This document shows, in pieces, positions 1 through 7,549 of a stretch of 64,000 nt of DNA (position 1 is the stretch's first letter; each line of letters begins with the position of its first letter). The notes below the pieces were generated by a model, which saw only the letters and a program-made list of their open reading frames with translations, had not been told where the DNA came from and ran no database searches. The DNA comes from Amycolatopsis orientalis DSM 43388. Lineage in GTDB: Bacteria; Actinomycetota; Actinomycetes; Mycobacteriales; Pseudonocardiaceae. The position numbers and the translations under genes are program-made. The stretch is taken from NCBI RefSeq assembly GCF_000411975.1, contig NZ_ASXG01000124.1:93072-157071 (forward strand), written 5' to 3'.

Positions 1-113
1 CCCCGCCACAGGCGGGTGCCGATCAGTTCGCCGTCGTCGGCCACGTCGGGCAGCGGCTGGAATCCTGCGTCGCGCAGGCGTCGACCCAAGTCCTGGGCAA
101 TACGTGCGGGCAT
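1..113 (-). CDS. Partial unknown protein (N-terminal end only)
   Basis: An ATG at 113 on the minus strand opens a frame that runs off the left edge of the window (begins MPARIAQDLGRRLRDAG). It starts five bases after the stop of the preceding 42-residue gene, with a GGGAG ribosome site inside that gene's end, so it is the third gene of a small minus-strand operon. The visible 37 residues show an amphipathic Arg-rich start and no motif I recognise. No function is proposed. Confidence 0.5.
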   Translation of the reverse strand, partial: MPARIAQDLGRRLRDAGFQPLPDVADDGELIGTRLWR

Positions 114-118
114 CGCGT

Positions 119-247
119 TCACGGTTGGCGCTCCCGGCGGGCGGCGATCTGACCGTCGACGTGCGCGTGGTAAAGCGCGGCGACCAGCCGGATGATGAAC
201 ACCGTGGCTGCGGCGACCACCAGGAGGGCTTGTGCGGCGGAGCTCAT
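119..247 (-). CDS. Small single-pass membrane protein, 42 aa
   Basis: The start ATG overlaps the TGA of the upstream gene (ATGA), which indicates translational coupling. The protein has one hydrophobic segment at about residues 6-26, rich in Ala, Val, Leu and Ile, followed by a short basic tail (RRERQP). Tiny membrane proteins of this kind are common among spread and transfer genes of actinomycete elements, but nothing specific identifies this one. Function unknown. Confidence 0.5.
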   Translation of the reverse strand: MSSAAQALLVVAAATVFIIRLVAALYHAHVDGQIAARRERQP

Positions 248-504
248 GCGCTGGCCTGCACGGTCGGAATCGCGTCCTGGCGCTGGTCTCGTGTCTCGGG
301 ATGGTCCAGCGCGAGCACCGCGTCACGCAGCGCGCCCCGTAGGCGACCGGCCTGCAACGGGTCCAGGACTGCGACCTCGCCAGGTGGGAAGACCAGCGCC
401 ACCCGCTGGTCGTCGGTAGGCATGACGAGGATTTCCCGTCGTCGGCCGGCGAAGTCCCGGCACGCTGCCACCCACTGACCGGGCTTGCGTCGCGTCCACC
501 ACAT
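244..504 (-). CDS. Small unknown protein, 86 aa, first gene of minus-strand operon
   Basis: I chose the ATG at 504 because GGAGGG lies just upstream of it. A longer in-frame reading to 687 has no comparable site. The protein begins MWWTRRKPGQW and contains a short beta-rich core (VALVFPPGEVAVLDP) followed by an Arg/Ala helix, which would suit a small cytosolic adaptor or DNA-associated protein. It heads a three-gene run with ATGA coupling to the membrane protein at 119-247. It diverges from the regulator at 804 across a region with a 14-bp palindrome. Function unknown. Confidence 0.55.
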   Translation of the reverse strand: MWWTRRKPGQWVAACRDFAGRRREILVMPTDDQRVALVFPPGEVAVLDPLQAGRLRGALRDAVLALDHPETRDQRQDAIPTVQASA

Positions 505-698
505 GATCCCTCCCCGCTGCTCGGCCCGGCCTGTGGGCCGGGGTCGCTGGCTGGTACCGGCGGGGTCGGACCAGGTCGGGGACTGGCCCGACCCCGCCGG
601 GGCTCTTGGGTGCCGGGAAGGCACACCGCGGTTGCTGGCCGCGTTATGGCGTCCTCCCGGCGGGGTACCGTTCATTGTCGGCACCACTGTAACCTACC

Positions 699-712
699 TT
701 GTATATATACAA
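699..712. promoter_or_regulatory. 14-bp AT-rich palindrome in divergent promoter region
   Basis: TTGTATATATACAA is a perfect 14-bp palindrome in an otherwise GC-rich 299-bp gap between the minus-strand operon (start 504) and the XRE regulator (start 804). Its position and AT richness fit an operator with an overlapping -10 element. GntR-type regulators of actinomycete elements often bind similar TA-rich palindromes, but the binding protein is not identified here. Confidence 0.5.
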
Positions 713-803
713 CAGCCCATACGCTAACTGGGTGGACCTGCCGTCATCTGCACGACCTGGTGCCACACTGTGTGCAACCTGGCTGACATACAGGAGGACA
801 TCA

Positions 804-1670
804 GTGGCCGACCACCGCTCAGACCCGTCCGCGCTGCGCTTCCTGATCGGCCACGACCTACGCACCGCGCGCGAGCGGGCCAGCCTGAAACAGACCGAGG
901 CCGCCAAGGTGCTCAGCTGCAGCCAGGCGAAGATCAACTATCTGGAGACCGGCAAGACGCAGCAGAAGCCCGACGAGGTCACCGAGCTGTTGCGCGCCTA
1001 TGGCGCGGATGTGGAGCATGTCGACCGCATGTCGTCCCTGGCTGGACGGGCTGATCAGGGCACCTGGTGGGCGCCCTTTGGTGACGTGCTACCCAACTGG
1101 TTCAAGACCTTCGTCGGCCTGGAAGGGCTTGCCGCCGCCGAGTTCGCCTATGAGTCTCTGCTGCTGCCCGGTCAACTTCAGACAGCTGACTACGCGGCAG
1201 GTCTGTTGGTAGGCAACCTCCGCGTCGCGCCGATGGACGCCCCGCAAGTCGTCCGCGCTCGCTTGGCCCACCAGCGACTCGCCGATGACACCAAACCCCT
1301 GCGGTTCCGCGCCGTCATCGAGGAGTACGTCCTCGATCGCATTGTCGGTAGCCCGCAGGTCATGCGAGCACAACTGGAACATCTGCTCGCCCTGATGCAA
1401 CGCGACAACGTGGAGCTTCACGTCATGCCTGTCAGCGTCGCCGTCCATGACGGGCTCGATGGGGATTTCCTCCTGCTGGACTTCGATGAGGCTCAGAGCA
1501 TCGGCTACATCGAGTACCCCACCGGCGCCATCTACGTTCAGGATCAAGATCAAGTCGGCGCGTATACTTTGTCGGCGGACCGGTTGTGCGCCGCCGCGTT
1601 GTCGGCGTCCGAGTCGGCCGATGCGATCGCCGCGCGCATCGAGATCTTGACAACGAGTTCGGAGGACTGA
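804..1670 (+). CDS. XRE-family regulator with DUF5753 (WhiJ-like)
   Basis: The protein has 288 residues. An N-terminal helix-turn-helix of the Cro/cI type spans about residues 15-70 (LRTARERASLKQTEAA, then CSQAKINYLETGK). A long C-terminal region of the DUF5753 type follows, containing the typical blocks LLLPGQLQTADYA and VMRAQLEHLL. The GTG at 804 follows AGGAGG by 7 bases. The ORF is open further upstream without a ribosome site, so I used 804. It is followed one base later by a DUF397 gene, the usual partner in actinomycetes, where such pairs act as developmental regulators or toxin-antitoxin-like modules. The family assignment is secure; the targets are unknown. Confidence 0.85.
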   Translation: MADHRSDPSALRFLIGHDLRTARERASLKQTEAAKVLSCSQAKINYLETGKTQQKPDEVTELLRAYGADVEHVDRMSSLAGRADQGTWWAPFGDVLPNWFKTFVGLEGLAAAEFAYESLLLPGQLQTADYAAGLLVGNLRVAPMDAPQVVRARLAHQRLADDTKPLRFRAVIEEYVLDRIVGSPQVMRAQLEHLLALMQRDNVELHVMPVSVAVHDGLDGDFLLLDFDEAQSIGYIEYPTGAIYVQDQDQVGAYTLSADRLCAAALSASESADAIAARIEILTTSSED

Positions 1671-1671
1671 G

Positions 1672-2028
1672 ATGACCACCGCCGACCGCCTCGCGTGGCG
1701 GACCTCCAGCCGCAGCAGCAACGGCGAAAACTGCGTCGAGGTCGCCCCAGCCGCCGAGGGCGTGGTCATCCGGCACAGCAAGTGCCCCGCTGCTGGCACG
1801 ATCCCCTTCCCCTTCCCCGCCTGGGCGGCATTCGTGCGCGAAGCTCGCGATGGTCTCGCCAGCACAAACGGCGTCGCCACCATCACCATGATCGGCACCG
1901 ACACCCTCGTCAGGTCCCTCATCACCGATGTCGAACTGCGCTTCGATGAAGGAGAGTGGTCCGCGTTCGTCGCCGGAGCCGCCGACGGCGAGTTCGACTT
2001 CACCGGCAACCTCGCCGCCGCAAGCTGA
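1672..2028 (+). CDS. DUF397 protein with an apparent repeated C-terminal half
   Basis: The protein has 118 residues and begins one base after the stop of the XRE/DUF5753 gene, so the two are co-transcribed. Residues 8-60 show the DUF397 signature (WRTSSRSSNGENCVEVA, then a basic HSK segment and WAAFVREARDG). Residues 85-112 resemble the second half of a DUF397 domain again (LRFDEGEWSAFVAGAADGEFD). This would be an internal partial duplication, since most family members have about 60-80 residues. Proteins of this family work with WhiJ-like regulators; the biochemical role is not established. Confidence 0.8.
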   Translation: MTTADRLAWRTSSRSSNGENCVEVAPAAEGVVIRHSKCPAAGTIPFPFPAWAAFVREARDGLASTNGVATITMIGTDTLVRSLITDVELRFDEGEWSAFVAGAADGEFDFTGNLAAAS

Positions 2029-2245
2029 CCGGCCAGCGCGCGAACGAGAGACCGTTCATTCGGGCCGCCGAGCTGCTGCCCGTCACACGCCCCGAACTCG
2101 CCGCAGTCGTCCAGAAGGGCGAACGCGTCACCGGCGACCTGATCGACTTCCTCAACCAGCTTGAGCGACGCCGCCGACACGCGGACTCCCCGGGCGGGCC
2201 ACCACGGCAGCGCTGCGGCGACGACACTGCGCCTGTGACGTGCGA

Positions 2246-3721
2246 CTAGCGACCTAGGACCTGGGCGCGGAAGCGCCAGGAACGATCGAGGATGCAGGCG
2301 CCAGGCGATGCCATTGGCTCTCGCGTAAGGAGTCTTGTCACGTTCTCTTCTGTGAATGGGACACCCTCGGATACCGAGGTCGACTCAGCTGCCGTGATAA
2401 GAACGCCCTCTGCATTGACCCGCACGGAATCGCCAAACAGCTCATCGAAGATGTCATCGTCCATGACGACCACAGTGAGGACCGTTGCGGTCAACGTGAG
2501 GGTGTCAAGTCCGATTCCTAGACAGTAGACGGCTACCCGGCCATTTTCCCGGGCTGCTTGCAAATCTCGATACAGGGACCAGTTGTCGTAGTCAAGCGGC
2601 TCACCCGAGCTTCCGTCTCGCTCGGGCTCACCGAGCAGTTCCTCGGAGAACTCGCGGACCATGCTGCGCCACAGGTCGAAGTCGTTTTTCGTGTCCCACG
2701 ATGCTACCGACGAGGGCTGGAATTCCCCTGCCGGTATGAGACCGTAAATTCCGGCCGCGGTGGCAACCTTCGCAGGATCGCGCCAGTGCAATAGAAATGT
2801 AGCCTTGCCCGTGTTTCGCTGCCGCCGGAGCGTAAGCGTTTCGATTGCGGGCATAACGGGTCGCCGGTGCAAGTCGAAGGGATCACCGATCAGGCTACGT
2901 AACGGAAGCTCCGACCAATCTGCGCGGGGCGTCGTCCGATCCGGTGCCTGCGCTGACGCAAGTTCGTGAGCAATGGCTTCGGACAGGTCTAGCTTGTCGA
3001 AATAGGTGGCAAGCCCGAACGTCATCCGCTCGTGTCCGGGGCTTAGATCGACGTCGAGGAGCCGGTAGCTCACGCGGTTCTCAAAGAGTGATGGCGGGTC
3101 GAGATACCGAATGGCCGATGTGTAGCGCTCGAACCGGCGACCTGGAGCGCGCAGCGGCAATGCCTGGTCTGCTTCCGGCTCGGTGCCCGTCACGATGATC
3201 GGGACTCGGCCGTCCGACCATCCGAGTTGGATGTTCTCAAGCCGTACCGGCGCTGGCGGCATCCATTCCCGCTTGGCGATGAACGGCGCCTTGCCGATCC
3301 GGGCTTCTGGTTGGTACAGGGTTGCTGCGGCCTCGGCCAGCTCCCGCCGCCGGCTGTTGAGCTCGCGGCGGATACGGCACCATTGCTCTTGGCTGACTGC
3401 CACCGGGTCTACTTCGTTGACGAGCGTCGACGTCGAGGGCGGCGAGACTGGGTGAAGCAGTTCCTTGGAGAGACCGAGTCGCGCGGGCGCGATGCCAAGC
3501 TGATTGATGACTCGGAGAAACGTGTCCAGGTCCCGGACTTGGCGTCGGCCACTCTCGATCTTGGAGACGTAGGACTGGTCCATGTTCAGGATCTGGGCAA
3601 GGTCCGCCTGGCTGACCCCGTGTTCGTTCCGGTAGTCCTTCAAGACTTCGGCGAGCAAGCCCGTGTTCAGTTCGACCTCCGTCGTGCTCCTCGGCGAGAG
3701 CCAGGAGTGGTCATCATGCAC
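2246..3721 (-). CDS. XRE-type HTH protein with Nudix-like C-terminal region
   Basis: The protein has 491 residues. An N-terminal HTH spans about residues 22-80 (EHGVSQADLAQILNMDQSYV, then SKIESGRRQVRDLDTFL). The remaining ~400 residues include a stretch (IYGLIPAGEFQPSS, then about 17 residues later REFSEELLGEPE) that resembles the Nudix layout of a P-x-G-x-F strand followed by a REx-xEE-x-G helix. The canonical spacing is not fully kept. It may sense or hydrolyse a nucleotide derivative and regulate transcription. Downstream genes converge on it and no operon partner is evident. The HTH is clear; the Nudix assignment is tentative. Confidence 0.65.
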   Translation of the reverse strand: MHDDHSWLSPRSTTEVELNTGLLAEVLKDYRNEHGVSQADLAQILNMDQSYVSKIESGRRQVRDLDTFLRVINQLGIAPARLGLSKELLHPVSPPSTSTLVNEVDPVAVSQEQWCRIRRELNSRRRELAEAAATLYQPEARIGKAPFIAKREWMPPAPVRLENIQLGWSDGRVPIIVTGTEPEADQALPLRAPGRRFERYTSAIRYLDPPSLFENRVSYRLLDVDLSPGHERMTFGLATYFDKLDLSEAIAHELASAQAPDRTTPRADWSELPLRSLIGDPFDLHRRPVMPAIETLTLRRQRNTGKATFLLHWRDPAKVATAAGIYGLIPAGEFQPSSVASWDTKNDFDLWRSMVREFSEELLGEPERDGSSGEPLDYDNWSLYRDLQAARENGRVAVYCLGIGLDTLTLTATVLTVVVMDDDIFDELFGDSVRVNAEGVLITAAESTSVSEGVPFTEENVTRLLTREPMASPGACILDRSWRFRAQVLGR

Positions 3722-4335
3722 GGGGCGGGAGTCCCTTCGCTAGAAATTCGTTCAGGTACCGACGCCTCTGCGCGGGGTCGTGACCTGGGCTTATGCCCGG
3801 CCGTCATGTTATGACACGGATAGGACTACTTGGCCTTGGACTGGACGCTGGCGAGCGGGCGAAAGTAGTGGCATGAGCACGAAAAAGCCTCGCGGTGGCG
3901 GAACACTGCGACGCGCACGCCACGACATCCGCTCCGCCAGGAGGCCCGCCGTCCTCGTGCGCCGCGCTGAAGTCCCACACTCCGCTCGATCTTAGGACCC
4001 GCCTGGTGGCGCGGCCACTAGCACAGTGGCTTGGCTACGTCGCCGGCAGGAACCCAAGCCGCACGGACTGCACCGCATCTTCGCTGCTCAGAGGCTATTT
4101 GCGAGCAGTTTCAGCCTGATCGTCGCCTGTAGAAAGTGCGCGAACCACGAAGACCACCCGGGCAATGCCGGGGCATACGGAGAGTAGGTGGGCCTGATGA
4201 CCGTGCGACTGGCGAGATCTCACGAGCCTGCGCCGCGCTCCTGGCGTCGGCTGTGCGTTGGCGGGATCGGGTTCGACGACCTGCTGGCCGACCCGGCGCT
4301 TTCCCCTGCGCCCCCCTCGGGCCGGTCAGCTCCCT

Positions 4336-4381
4336 GCGATGGCCCCGACGGCCCACGCTCAGTAGTCGTTGGGGCCATCGC
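4336..4381. repeat. 15-bp inverted repeat, one mismatch
   Basis: The left arm at 4336-4350 (GCGATGGCCCCGACG) pairs with 4367-4381 except at one position, around a 16-base loop. There is no T-run on either side, so a classical intrinsic terminator is unlikely on the plus strand. A structured RNA or protein-binding site is possible. Confidence 0.55.
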
Positions 4382-4460
4382 CTCTTCCTGGGGAGGCGTC
4401 CTGGTCGCGTTGGGCCTTCCCGCAGCGCTTCAAACCGCCGCAACGCCACCAGGGCTCGAT

Positions 4461-4506
4461 CGCAGCGGTCCCGGAGTTGCCGCAGTTGACCTCCGGGACC
4501 GCTGCG
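4461..4506. repeat. Perfect 16-bp inverted repeat upstream of unknown gene
   Basis: Arms at 4461-4476 (CGCAGCGGTCCCGGAG) and 4491-4506 are exact reverse complements separated by 14 bases. The right arm ends 23 bases before the ATG of the gene at 4530, so it could act as a T-less terminator, an RNA leader hairpin or an operator for that gene. Confidence 0.6.
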
Positions 4507-4529
4507 GACGACGCGAGGCGGAACTGAAC

Positions 4530-4886
4530 ATGGACGCAGTCACGGACGAGGAACGTTCGCGCACCGACGCGATGCGTCAAGCCACAGCCGCCGGATTCGA
4601 GCAGATTCAGAACCCAAGTTACCCGGGTCTGTACTACGAAGGCCACCGCGGCGCTGTAGTCGACACGTACTCGGTCACCTCGATGACGGTCGCCACGTCA
4701 GCTCGATGGAGAACCATCGACTACTTCGAGGAGGGGTCGGCGGCGGTGCCCCTGTGGCGGCACTTCGGCGCAGTCGGGGAAGTCATCAGCGCAGTACTAG
4801 AGCTGCCTCCGGACGGCGAGCCTGGCGCACCGACGCGAGCGCATAGGTCAGCGTCGGATCTCGTCCGACCGTCACCCGGCCGCTGA
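4530..4886 (+). CDS. Unknown protein, 118 aa
   Basis: The ATG at 4530 is preceded by GAGGCGG. The frame is open further upstream, but that part crosses the hairpin region and looks non-coding. The protein is acidic at its N terminus (MDAVTDEERSRTDAM), then has an aromatic beta-like core (PSYPGLYYEGHRGAVVDTYS, later TIDYFEEGSAAVPLW) and a polar tail. I recognise no family. It precedes the small-peptide/JmjC cluster by about 480 bases, so a connection is possible but unproven. Confidence 0.4.
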   Translation: MDAVTDEERSRTDAMRQATAAGFEQIQNPSYPGLYYEGHRGAVVDTYSVTSMTVATSARWRTIDYFEEGSAAVPLWRHFGAVGEVISAVLELPPDGEPGAPTRAHRSASDLVRPSPGR

Positions 4887-4903
4887 TTGCCGAACAGCAG
4901 GCG

Positions 4904-5224
4904 GTGAGTGATGGCAAAGGAGGCAGAGACCACGTCTGGCCCGGAGTACTACACGGCGACGTGCTTCACCGATTGCCACAGGGATATGTCCACTGGCTCC
5001 GAGCAGCAGACGAGACTTACGCGCTGGCTGTCTGCGGCCGGGTTTGCATACTCCGCCAGCCTTCCCCGGAATCGAGGCAATGTGGCGAATGCTGGCCATC
5101 GCCTGCGCCACGGCGGGGAATCTCCTCGCCAACGACGCGTCCACACTTACCGAAGCGGACACCGGGCCCAGTGCCCCCACTGCGCGGACGGCGCAGCAAG
5201 CCGGATTCTGGGTGGTTCGACTGA
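4904..5224 (+). CDS. Possible small Cys/His-containing protein, may be decayed
   Basis: A GTG-started frame encodes 106 residues. The first 70 look protein-like: GDVLHRLPQGYVHWL, ALAVCGRVC and a terminal CGEC. This spacing recalls short actinobacterial proteins ending in a zinc-binding CG..C/C..C arrangement. The last 35 residues look like out-of-frame sequence. A second frame starting at 4911 is also open through to 5522 and would fuse in frame with the 52-residue small ORF below. Codon-position GC is weak in both frames, so this assignment is uncertain. Confidence 0.25.
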   Translation: MSDGKGGRDHVWPGVLHGDVLHRLPQGYVHWLRAADETYALAVCGRVCILRQPSPESRQCGECWPSPAPRRGISSPTTRPHLPKRTPGPVPPLRGRRSKPDSGWFD

Positions 5225-5307
5225 ATCCGACGCGGCAGAGATGTCGACCCACTCCGCCGAGGAGCAACCGCTGCGGCGGCTGGCCCGGCGTCCAGTGGCC
5301 GAGTCTT

Positions 5308-5329
5308 CACGCCAACAATCGTTGGCGTG
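5308..5329. promoter_or_regulatory. 9-bp inverted repeat just upstream of the small peptide gene
   Basis: CACGCCAAC at 5308-5316 and GTTGGCGTG at 5321-5329 are exact reverse complements around a 4-base loop. The repeat ends 34 bases before the GTG of the 52-residue ORF. This suits an operator, possibly for the HxlR-type regulator encoded at 9677, or an RNA hairpin in the leader. Confidence 0.45.
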
Positions 5330-5363
5330 CAGCACAAATAACCGGAGAGAAGGGAACATTTCC

Positions 5364-5522
5364 GTGGAACAGAACAACAATGGTCTGGTTGTGGCGGTGG
5401 AGCAGTTGTCTCTCGTGCGTGGGCGTATGGACGCCGTGCACTCGGATGGCGCCCAGGACGCAGGAGGCGACGGCCACGGCGACGCGGGCGGCGACGGGCT
5501 GAACATCCCCGAGTCGTCCTGA
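5364..5522 (+). CDS. Small Asp/Gly-rich peptide, candidate RiPP precursor (52 aa)
   Basis: GTG at 5364 follows GAGAAGGGA at a suitable distance. The peptide has an amphipathic hydrophobic front half (GLVVAVEQLSLVRGRMDAV) that could be a recognition leader. Its back half is extremely Asp/Gly-rich with one His pair context (DAGGDGHGDAGGDG), ending LNIPESS. It is followed 13 bases later by a JmjC/cupin oxygenase, with an aldo/keto reductase after that. JmjC enzymes of the ribosomal-oxygenase and FIH type hydroxylate Asp, Asn, His or Arg side chains in proteins, so the Asp/His-rich tail is a plausible substrate. This is inference. The frame is also open upstream to 4911, so it could be the end of a longer protein. 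Confidence 0.5.
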   Translation: MEQNNNGLVVAVEQLSLVRGRMDAVHSDGAQDAGGDGHGDAGGDGLNIPESS

Positions 5523-5535
5523 CCGAGAGGTGACA

Positions 5536-6759
5536 ATGGATCACGAATTGGTCCGGTCGGTCGAGAAGGCGTTGGGGTGGAACGGTCCGAGCGCGCTTGG
5601 CGTCGAGTTTGCCCGGGGCAGCATGGCCGACGTCGGGTTGTGCTCGCGGTTGTTGACGCCCCAGCATTTGCTGGACGTCATCATGCGGCGCAGCTTGGCA
5701 CCGCCGCAATTCCGGTGCTTTGAGCACGGCACGGAGCTGCATCCTGATGCCTACCTCACGCAGCAGGTGACGCGACGTGGGCAGTCGTTGCCGATGGCCA
5801 ACATGGATCGGCTGGGGCAGCTGTTGCAGTCGGGCTGCACGGTTGTACTCGACGCGCTGGATGCCTTCGATCCGACGATGGAGCTCGTGTGCCGCGCCCT
5901 GCAGTGGTGGTCGAGGGAGGTGGTGCAGGTCAACACCTATCTGACCACTAATGACGCAGCCGGGTTCTCACTGCATTGGGACGATCACGACGTCGTGATC
6001 GTCCAGATTGCGGGCGAGAAGTCCTGGGAAGTGCGTGGCGCTTCCCGGCTGGCGCCGATGTACCGGGACGCCGAGGCCAACACCGCGCCGAGCGAGAACA
6101 TCGTTTGGTCGGGGACCATGCGTGCGGGCGATGTCATGCACATTCCGCGTGGCTACTGGCACCAGGCGACCCGCGCCGATCGAGGTGAGGGCTACAGCCT
6201 CCATCTCACGTTCGGGTTCGTGAAGCGCACGGGCGTGGACTGGTTGACGTGGGTCGCTGATCGCAGCCGCGAGCGCGAGCCGTTCCGTCATGACCTTGAC
6301 CGATGGAATGGGCCGTGCGCGGCGACGGGACAGCAAGACAGTCTCGTCGCGGAGGTCCGACAGCTCGTGGCGGACTATCCGATCGGTGACTACCTTGCCG
6401 CTCGGGAGCAGGAGCGACGTCCGCCACGGCAGGTGGCCACGCGCAGTGTGTTTGGCCCGCCAAGGGCCGTGCTGTGCGTGGCCGGCTTTCCACCTCATGT
6501 GGAGCGCCAGGGCGAGACGATCGAAGTACGCGCAGCGGAGAAGAAGTTCACTTTTGGCAGCAACGCAGGCCCGGTGCTGGCGTACCTGCTGTCTGGGCAT
6601 CCGGTTGGCATCGCCGATGTGACGGCTGCAACCGGTGTGGACGCGGCGGCGATCGCCGAGCCATTGTTGGAGGAGGGCGTGTGTGCCGAGCTGACCGAGG
6701 CGTTGTCCTCGGCCTGCACCGGTCTGGTCCCGACCGGGACCTGCTCGAACACGCCCTGA
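5536..6759 (+). CDS. JmjC/cupin-fold 2-oxoglutarate oxygenase
   Basis: The protein has 407 residues. The ATG at 5536 sits 5 bases after GAGAGG. The iron site is visible: His147-Trp-Asp149 in HWDDHDVVIVQIAGEKSW, and a distal His at about 209 in MHIPRGYWHQA. This is the HxD...H triad of the JmjC/cupin-4 family (ribosomal oxygenases, FIH). The N-terminal 120 residues carry the family's pre-domain. The C-terminal ~110 residues (around YLLSGHPVGIADVTAATGVD) look like a winged-helix, as in bacterial ribosomal oxygenases. The expected reaction is Fe(II)/2-oxoglutarate-dependent hydroxylation of a peptide side chain. The gene lies between the Asp/Gly-rich small ORF and an aldo/keto reductase whose start lies inside it. 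The native substrate is unknown. Confidence 0.85.
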   Translation: MDHELVRSVEKALGWNGPSALGVEFARGSMADVGLCSRLLTPQHLLDVIMRRSLAPPQFRCFEHGTELHPDAYLTQQVTRRGQSLPMANMDRLGQLLQSGCTVVLDALDAFDPTMELVCRALQWWSREVVQVNTYLTTNDAAGFSLHWDDHDVVIVQIAGEKSWEVRGASRLAPMYRDAEANTAPSENIVWSGTMRAGDVMHIPRGYWHQATRADRGEGYSLHLTFGFVKRTGVDWLTWVADRSREREPFRHDLDRWNGPCAATGQQDSLVAEVRQLVADYPIGDYLAAREQERRPPRQVATRSVFGPPRAVLCVAGFPPHVERQGETIEVRAAEKKFTFGSNAGPVLAYLLSGHPVGIADVTAATGVDAAAIAEPLLEEGVCAELTEALSSACTGLVPTGTCSNTP

Positions 6760-7538
6760 GCCTCGGTGTACGCGGCATCGATACCGCGTACAACTACCAG
6801 GGCTTCACGACGCACCGGGCGCTCGCGCGGACCGCTGCTGACCTGCTCGGGGACTTCACCCTGTCTACCAAGGTCGGGTACTTCCTCAGCGACACCGGCG
6901 AGCGCCCGGTGCATTCGCTTGACCCCGCCCGCCTGCGGGCGGCGGTCGAGCGATCCGCCGACGATCTGAGCCGCATTCCAGACGTGGTGTTCCTTCACAA
7001 CCCGGAAGTCACCCTGTCAGAGCTCGATCCCACGGAGTCCTACGACAGGTTGGCCGCCGCTTGCGCGACGCTGAGCGAGGCGAGCCGGTCCGGATTGTGC
7101 GGCGCGTGGGGCATCGCCACGTGGGATCCTCGTCCTGTCGCGGCCGCCGTCGAACATCGCGTCTCCGACATTCAGCCGCACGTGGTCCTGCTGCGGGCAG
7201 GATTGTCAGTGGCAGCACCGATTCTCAGCGTAGGCGAGAGTCTGTGTCGCACGATGGGCGTCAACACGCAGCACCGCTGGGGAATGAGCCCCTTTGCCGG
7301 CAGCATGGCTGATCCGGCATGGGGTGTCGTTGATTTACGCGCTTTTCTGGCAAGCGATCAAGACTGGTCCACGCCACAAGCGGCGTTCCGTCTGGCCTAT
7401 GAGTTGCCGAGCGTCGCACGGATTGCGGTTGGAACTAGCAACCCGGCGCACCTACGCGAACTCGTCGCGGCGACCGCCATGCGTCTCAATTCCGCAGCGC
7501 TCGTCAGATATCGGGAACTGATCAACGAGGCGCCGTGA
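6681..7538 (+). CDS. Aldo/keto reductase family protein
   Basis: The protein has 285 residues if started at GTG 6681, which follows GGAGGAGGG and overlaps the end of the JmjC gene by 79 bases; this implies tight coupling. The fold signatures are present: Asp34 and Tyr39 (or Tyr37) in GIDTAYNYQGF, Lys64 in LSTKVGYF and His106 in VVFLHNPE. These correspond to the Asp-Tyr-Lys-His tetrad of NADPH-dependent aldo/keto reductases. The protein is shorter than classical members (about 320 residues). A carbonyl made or exposed by the preceding oxygenase would be a logical substrate, but this is inference. Confidence 0.8.
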   Translation: MCRADRGVVLGLHRSGPDRDLLEHALSLGVRGIDTAYNYQGFTTHRALARTAADLLGDFTLSTKVGYFLSDTGERPVHSLDPARLRAAVERSADDLSRIPDVVFLHNPEVTLSELDPTESYDRLAAACATLSEASRSGLCGAWGIATWDPRPVAAAVEHRVSDIQPHVVLLRAGLSVAAPILSVGESLCRTMGVNTQHRWGMSPFAGSMADPAWGVVDLRAFLASDQDWSTPQAAFRLAYELPSVARIAVGTSNPAHLRELVAATAMRLNSAALVRYRELINEAP

Positions 7539-7549
7539 TGATTGACCGG

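Larger units (their letters stand above)
3722..4529. other. Gene-free stretch with two strong inverted repeats
   Basis: I see no convincing coding region in these 808 bases. Frames that are open have shadow-like Arg/Pro/Ser composition and lack ribosome sites. The right half carries two long hairpins (4336-4381 and 4461-4506). The segment is less GC-biased by codon position than real genes nearby, which suggests regulatory sequence or decayed DNA. Confidence 0.45.

Noticed and set aside
1956-2249. A 97-codon plus-strand ORF after the DUF397 gene
   Set aside because: The middle (LLPVTRPELAAVVQKGERVT) looks protein-like, but the frame starts inside DUF397, lacks a ribosome site and ends against the convergent gene. 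At best a gene remnant.
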